This document shows positions 61,238 through 64,000 of a stretch of DNA of 64,000 bases, piece after piece (positions within the stretch are counted from its first letter, which is position 1; every line of letters starts with the position of its first letter). Location of the stretch: NCBI GenBank assembly GCA_039916305.1, contig JBDSLR010000003.1, positions 61,753 through 125,752 on the forward strand, given 5' to 3'. The DNA is from JACMLD01 sp039916305. Lineage in GTDB: Bacteria; Bacteroidota; Bacteroidia; Chitinophagales; Chitinophagaceae. Below the pieces are notes generated by a model. The model did not search any database and was not told where the DNA came from. It saw only the letters and a program-made list of their open reading frames with translations. Made by a program: the position numbers and the translations under genes.

Positions 61238-62023
61238 ATGAATACCAGAATTTTACTCCTCGCGCTGAGTGTTGCGGCACTAAGCAGTTGTTCTTCTGCT
61301 TACAAAAGCGGACAAACGCCGGATGATGTGTATTATTCGCCGGGCCGCCCACAGGCGGAAGCATATGTGGAAGTAAGGCAGGAAAAACAAGGCAGCAATT
61401 ACCAGACGTATGAACAATACCAGGATAATTATCGTGATGACCGTTTTCTGCGCATGAGTATTGGCAACCCTTATTACCTCAATAGCTACAACAGCTATAG
61501 TGGTTTTGACTGGCGTTACAATAGTTTTTACGAAGGCTTTAACTATGGATACAACAGCCCCTGGAACAATTATTTTGCCTGGAACAATTTCTATAATCCG
61601 TATGCCCTGTCATATGGTGGTGGCGGTTACTACGGTGGTGGTTACTACGGTGGAGGCTATGGTGGCGGCTATTACCACGGTGGTGCAGGGGTGAATTATC
61701 CCAGCTACCGCGCCCCCATTAGCAGACCGGTGGTTTTTAATGTAAATAGTTATTCAAACGGTACCCGGGCTGCTGCAAGGCCTTCAAGCGGTAATTACTA
61801 TAATAATAACCAGCGCTATAATAATGGTGGCAGTTACCGGACTATTAACAACAGTAACAGTAATAACAATCATCCCAGCTACTCGCCATCCAATTCAAAT
61901 TCAAATACCAATACGCCTTCACGCAGTTACACGCCTTCTAATTCCGGCTCATCTTCATCCGGCAGCAGCAGTGGTGGAAGCAGCGGCGGCGGTTCTGTTA
62001 GCAGGCCTGCCCGTGGCAATTAA
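61238..62023 (+). CDS. Low-complexity Tyr/Gly/Asn/Ser-rich lipoprotein
   Basis: A 261-residue predicted lipoprotein (signal MNTRILLLALSVAALSSC, lipobox LSSC). Residues about 35-80 carry charged/Gln-rich segments; about 82-125 are rich in Asn/Tyr/Trp (YNSFYEGFNYGYNSPWNNYF); about 128-150 are Gly-Gly-Tyr repeats (GGGYYGGGYYGGGYGGGYY); the last 80 residues are Asn/Ser/Pro rich. Likely surface-exposed and disordered. Similar proteins are common in this phylum; function unknown. Confidence 0.8.
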   Translation: MNTRILLLALSVAALSSCSSAYKSGQTPDDVYYSPGRPQAEAYVEVRQEKQGSNYQTYEQYQDNYRDDRFLRMSIGNPYYLNSYNSYSGFDWRYNSFYEGFNYGYNSPWNNYFAWNNFYNPYALSYGGGGYYGGGYYGGGYGGGYYHGGAGVNYPSYRAPISRPVVFNVNSYSNGTRAAARPSSGNYYNNNQRYNNGGSYRTINNSNSNNNHPSYSPSNSNSNTNTPSRSYTPSNSGSSSSGSSSGGSSGGGSVSRPARGN

Positions 62024-62065
62024 TAAAACTATTAAAAGCATTTATATTCAGTATAACATAGCGCG

Positions 62066-62111
62066 AAAAAGGAACTTTATTTGAGTAGTATACTTAATGG
62101 TTCCTTTTTTT
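62066..62111 (+). terminator. Terminator after the Tyr/Gly-rich lipoprotein
   Basis: A stem AAAAAGGAAC / GTTCCTTTTT with a 24-nt loop, followed by a T run; it separates the lipoprotein gene from the outer-membrane protein gene. Confidence 0.75.
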
Positions 62112-62144
62112 AGTGCCCTTTATACCATAAAATAGTATTACTGT

Positions 62145-63713
62145 ATGAAAAACATCGCATTGTTTTTACTGGCTTCTTGTTCTACCGTCAGCATTTTTGC
62201 ACAGATACCTGAAGACGCATTGAAATACAGCTGGCTTGCACCAAATGGTACAGCACGTACGCAGGCAATTGGAGGCGCAATTGGTGCTTTGGGTGCTGAT
62301 ATAAGCGCCAATTATGTCAATCCTGCAGGCCTGGCTTTTTTTAAGACCCGTGAATTTGTAATTTCCCCCGGTTATATTGCTGTAAAAAACAATAGCAATT
62401 TCAGGGGTGACACTAAAATTGCTGATAAAAGTTCATTTAATCTCGGCACCAGTGGCGCTGTTTTTGGTTTTGGCAGCAATGGTGGACGCTGGAACGGTGC
62501 GGCATTCAGTATTGCAGTTTCGCGCACGGCCAATTTTAATAACCGTATCAGTTATGCCGGCAAGAATAATTTTAGTTCTTATGGTGAACAATATGCAGCA
62601 GAAGCTGCTGATGCTGCTGCCCGCGGCCTCAGCCTGGATGATATTTTAAACAGCAACGATGTATCGGTTGGTACCCGGCTTGGATTATATACCTACCTGG
62701 TTGATACGCTAACGATACCCGGTAACAGAAACCCCGATATTGTTAGCCTGGCATTGTGGAAAAACCTGAAAAGCAATGCACCCTTCCTGGTGAACCAGCA
62801 GCATAGTATTGAAACCAAAGGCGGAATTACAGAAATCGCCATTGGCTTTGCCGCTGCCAATATGGATAAGTTTTATTTGGGCGGAAGCCTCGGCATACCT
62901 ATTGTAAACTTTGAAAAGAACAGTGTTTTTACAGAGACAGATGCGGGTGGTGATGCCAACAGCAATTTTGCCAGCTCTGTACTTACAGAGCGGTATACAT
63001 CCAAGGGGATTGGCCTTAACCTGAAATTGGGCGCTATCTATAAAGTGGCCGATCAGTTGCGTTTAGGCCTTGCCGTTCATACCCCCACACTGTATGGATT
63101 GAAAGATACCTACTATGCTACCATGACAACCAACACCGAGAATTACGTTCACACAGGTAACAGTACTATTACTGCCAGCTCTGATAAAGAACTCGGCCTG
63201 GCACCCGAATATAAGTATGATTTAACCAGCCCTTTTCGTGTAATATTAAGCGGTGCTTATGTAATCAATGCGGTTGAAGATGTAAAGCAGCAAAAGGGCT
63301 TTCTTACCGCAGACATAGAATACGTGACTTATAAAAGTAATAACTATAAAACTGCAGAAGATAATGCAGATAATACGTATTACAGTGGCGTAAACAGTGC
63401 CATTAAACAATATTACAAGAACGCGTTCAATTTCAGGGTGGGTGGCGAAGTGAAGTTTACTACCGTAATGGCAAGACTTGGTTTTTCTTATTACATGGAT
63501 CCCTATAAAGACAGTGAATTAAAAGGGAACCGGATGTACCTGAGCGGTGGCCTTGGTTACCGTAATAAAGGTGTGTTCATTGATCTTACTTATGTACACA
63601 GCCTGGTAAATGATATTAGTTTTCCTTACCGTTTGCCCGACAAAGCAAACACTTTTGCTACCACCAAAGGTACCGGCAGTAATATTGCAGCCACCATAGG
63701 GTTTAAATTTTAG
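62145..63713 (+). CDS. FadL/OmpP1-like outer-membrane protein
   Basis: A 522-residue outer-membrane protein of the OmpP1/FadL/TodX type. Signal peptide about 1-19 (VSIFAQ). The N-terminal plug region has the family motif RTQAIGGAIGALGADISANYVNPAGLAFF, shown here in part, with the NPAGLA hallmark. The remainder is a beta barrel with paired Tyr/Phe strands, ending in NIAATIGFKF. FadL proteins admit hydrophobic substrates; the substrate here is unknown. Confidence 0.87.
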   Translation: MKNIALFLLASCSTVSIFAQIPEDALKYSWLAPNGTARTQAIGGAIGALGADISANYVNPAGLAFFKTREFVISPGYIAVKNNSNFRGDTKIADKSSFNLGTSGAVFGFGSNGGRWNGAAFSIAVSRTANFNNRISYAGKNNFSSYGEQYAAEAADAAARGLSLDDILNSNDVSVGTRLGLYTYLVDTLTIPGNRNPDIVSLALWKNLKSNAPFLVNQQHSIETKGGITEIAIGFAAANMDKFYLGGSLGIPIVNFEKNSVFTETDAGGDANSNFASSVLTERYTSKGIGLNLKLGAIYKVADQLRLGLAVHTPTLYGLKDTYYATMTTNTENYVHTGNSTITASSDKELGLAPEYKYDLTSPFRVILSGAYVINAVEDVKQQKGFLTADIEYVTYKSNNYKTAEDNADNTYYSGVNSAIKQYYKNAFNFRVGGEVKFTTVMARLGFSYYMDPYKDSELKGNRMYLSGGLGYRNKGVFIDLTYVHSLVNDISFPYRLPDKANTFATTKGTGSNIAATIGFKF

Positions 63714-63905
63714 GCTAAGAGGGAAAACAGAACAAGAGGTCTAGGCGCGTCTTAGCAAATGGTCCGGGCAGGTAATACAGAACAAAGAGGTTCGCAATAT
63801 CGGTCGTCATGCTCTGCTGACGGATGCTTATCTTCTGCGGACTTTATGATTTTAGCGTAGGTGGCTTAGTGCAATTTTTTACACTTCCCTTTATCTTTTA
63901 GCCGC

Positions 63906-64000
63906 TTAGCCCAGAAAATCCCTGAACCAGTAACCCGATTGTTTAACGGTCCGCAGCTGTGTCTTAAAATCAGTATACACCAATCCAAACCGGGCATTAT
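63906..64000 (-). CDS. C-terminus of a GH1 beta-glucosidase, cut by the window edge
   Basis: Minus-strand frame ending with TAA at 63908-63906 reads NARFGLVYTDFKTQLRT, then VKQSGYWFRDFLG, the standard GH1 ending (ARFGLVYVD..TQ.R..K.S..W). Only 31 residues are inside the window. The intergenic DNA from 63714 to 63905 shows no clear feature. Confidence 0.8.
   Translation of the reverse strand, partial: NARFGLVYTDFKTQLRTVKQSGYWFRDFLG

Noticed and set aside
1..64000. CRISPR array, tRNA or rRNA genes, prophage, restriction or toxin-antitoxin loci
   Set aside because: Searched by eye; no regularly spaced direct repeats with spacers, no cloverleaf with a TTCRA arm and no typical defence or phage genes were found. 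An automated tRNA scan would be decisive.

Overview
The window is chromosomal DNA from a member of the Bacteroidota, most likely family Chitinophagaceae. This is an inference from gene content: type IX secretion markers (a C-terminal sorting domain at 19559-20197 and a T9SS plug-like protein at 44947-46215), a TamL-type Omp85 lipoprotein, Bacteroidota-specific families (DUF6702, DUF4350, 'CCC motif', GxxExxY) and promoter-like sites of the TTTG / TAnnTTTG class. Both ends of the window cut genes: a secreted protein at the left (1-88) and a GH1 beta-glucosidase at the right (63906-64000). No rRNA, tRNA, CRISPR array, prophage or large mobile island was seen.

Layout. 0.1-9.3 kb: ubiX, a LolA-like carrier, ftsK, a 7TMR-DISM histidine kinase, a Dph6-like PP-loop ATPase, DUF423, aroK and glutaryl-CoA dehydrogenase. 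9.6-11.8 kb: an ECF sigma factor / anti-sigma-like / DUF4097-like operon. 12-20 kb: pyrF, an uncharacterised lipoprotein and small helical partner, SRPBCC and DinB proteins, DUF6702 divergent from a HupE-like protein, an M1 peptidase and a T9SS cargo protein. 20.3-42.4 kb, almost all on the minus strand: complete histidine and tryptophan pathways. 42.5-51.6 kb: GH16, transaldolase-like protein, SRP RNA, T9SS plug, LolE-like permease, TrmH, TamL, TruB. 51.8-58.2 kb: a DUF58-MoxR-DUF4350-DUF4129-SpoIIM cluster divergent from an RDD protein. 58.2-61 kb: three small membrane proteins and proS. 61.2-63.7 kb: a Tyr/Gly-rich lipoprotein and a FadL/OmpP1-like protein.

The most informative part is the amino-acid block. 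In transcription order (minus strand, high to low coordinates) it is: his leader peptide with attenuator, a broken GxxExxY gene, hisG, hisD, hisC, a PQQ-type sugar dehydrogenase, a cytochrome c, hisB; two plus-strand genes; trp leader peptide with attenuator, trpE, trpG, trpD, trpC, two tandem trpF genes, two acetyltransferases, a RAYT transposase with its palindromes, trpB, trpA, hisH, hisA, hisF, hisIE, and a TlpA-like protein. The his genes are therefore split, with the whole trp set between hisB and hisH. Each half starts with a short leader peptide too small for ordinary gene callers. One has four His codons in five and the other has three Trp codons in a row. Each is followed by mutually exclusive hairpins ending in a U-tract terminator, the classical ribosome-mediated attenuation layout.

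Three classes of small dispersed repeat sit between genes: C/G-rich elements (five copies), heptamer (period-7) arrays at gene ends, and the REP-like palindromes beside the RAYT gene. Several genes take their stop codon from one of these repeats.
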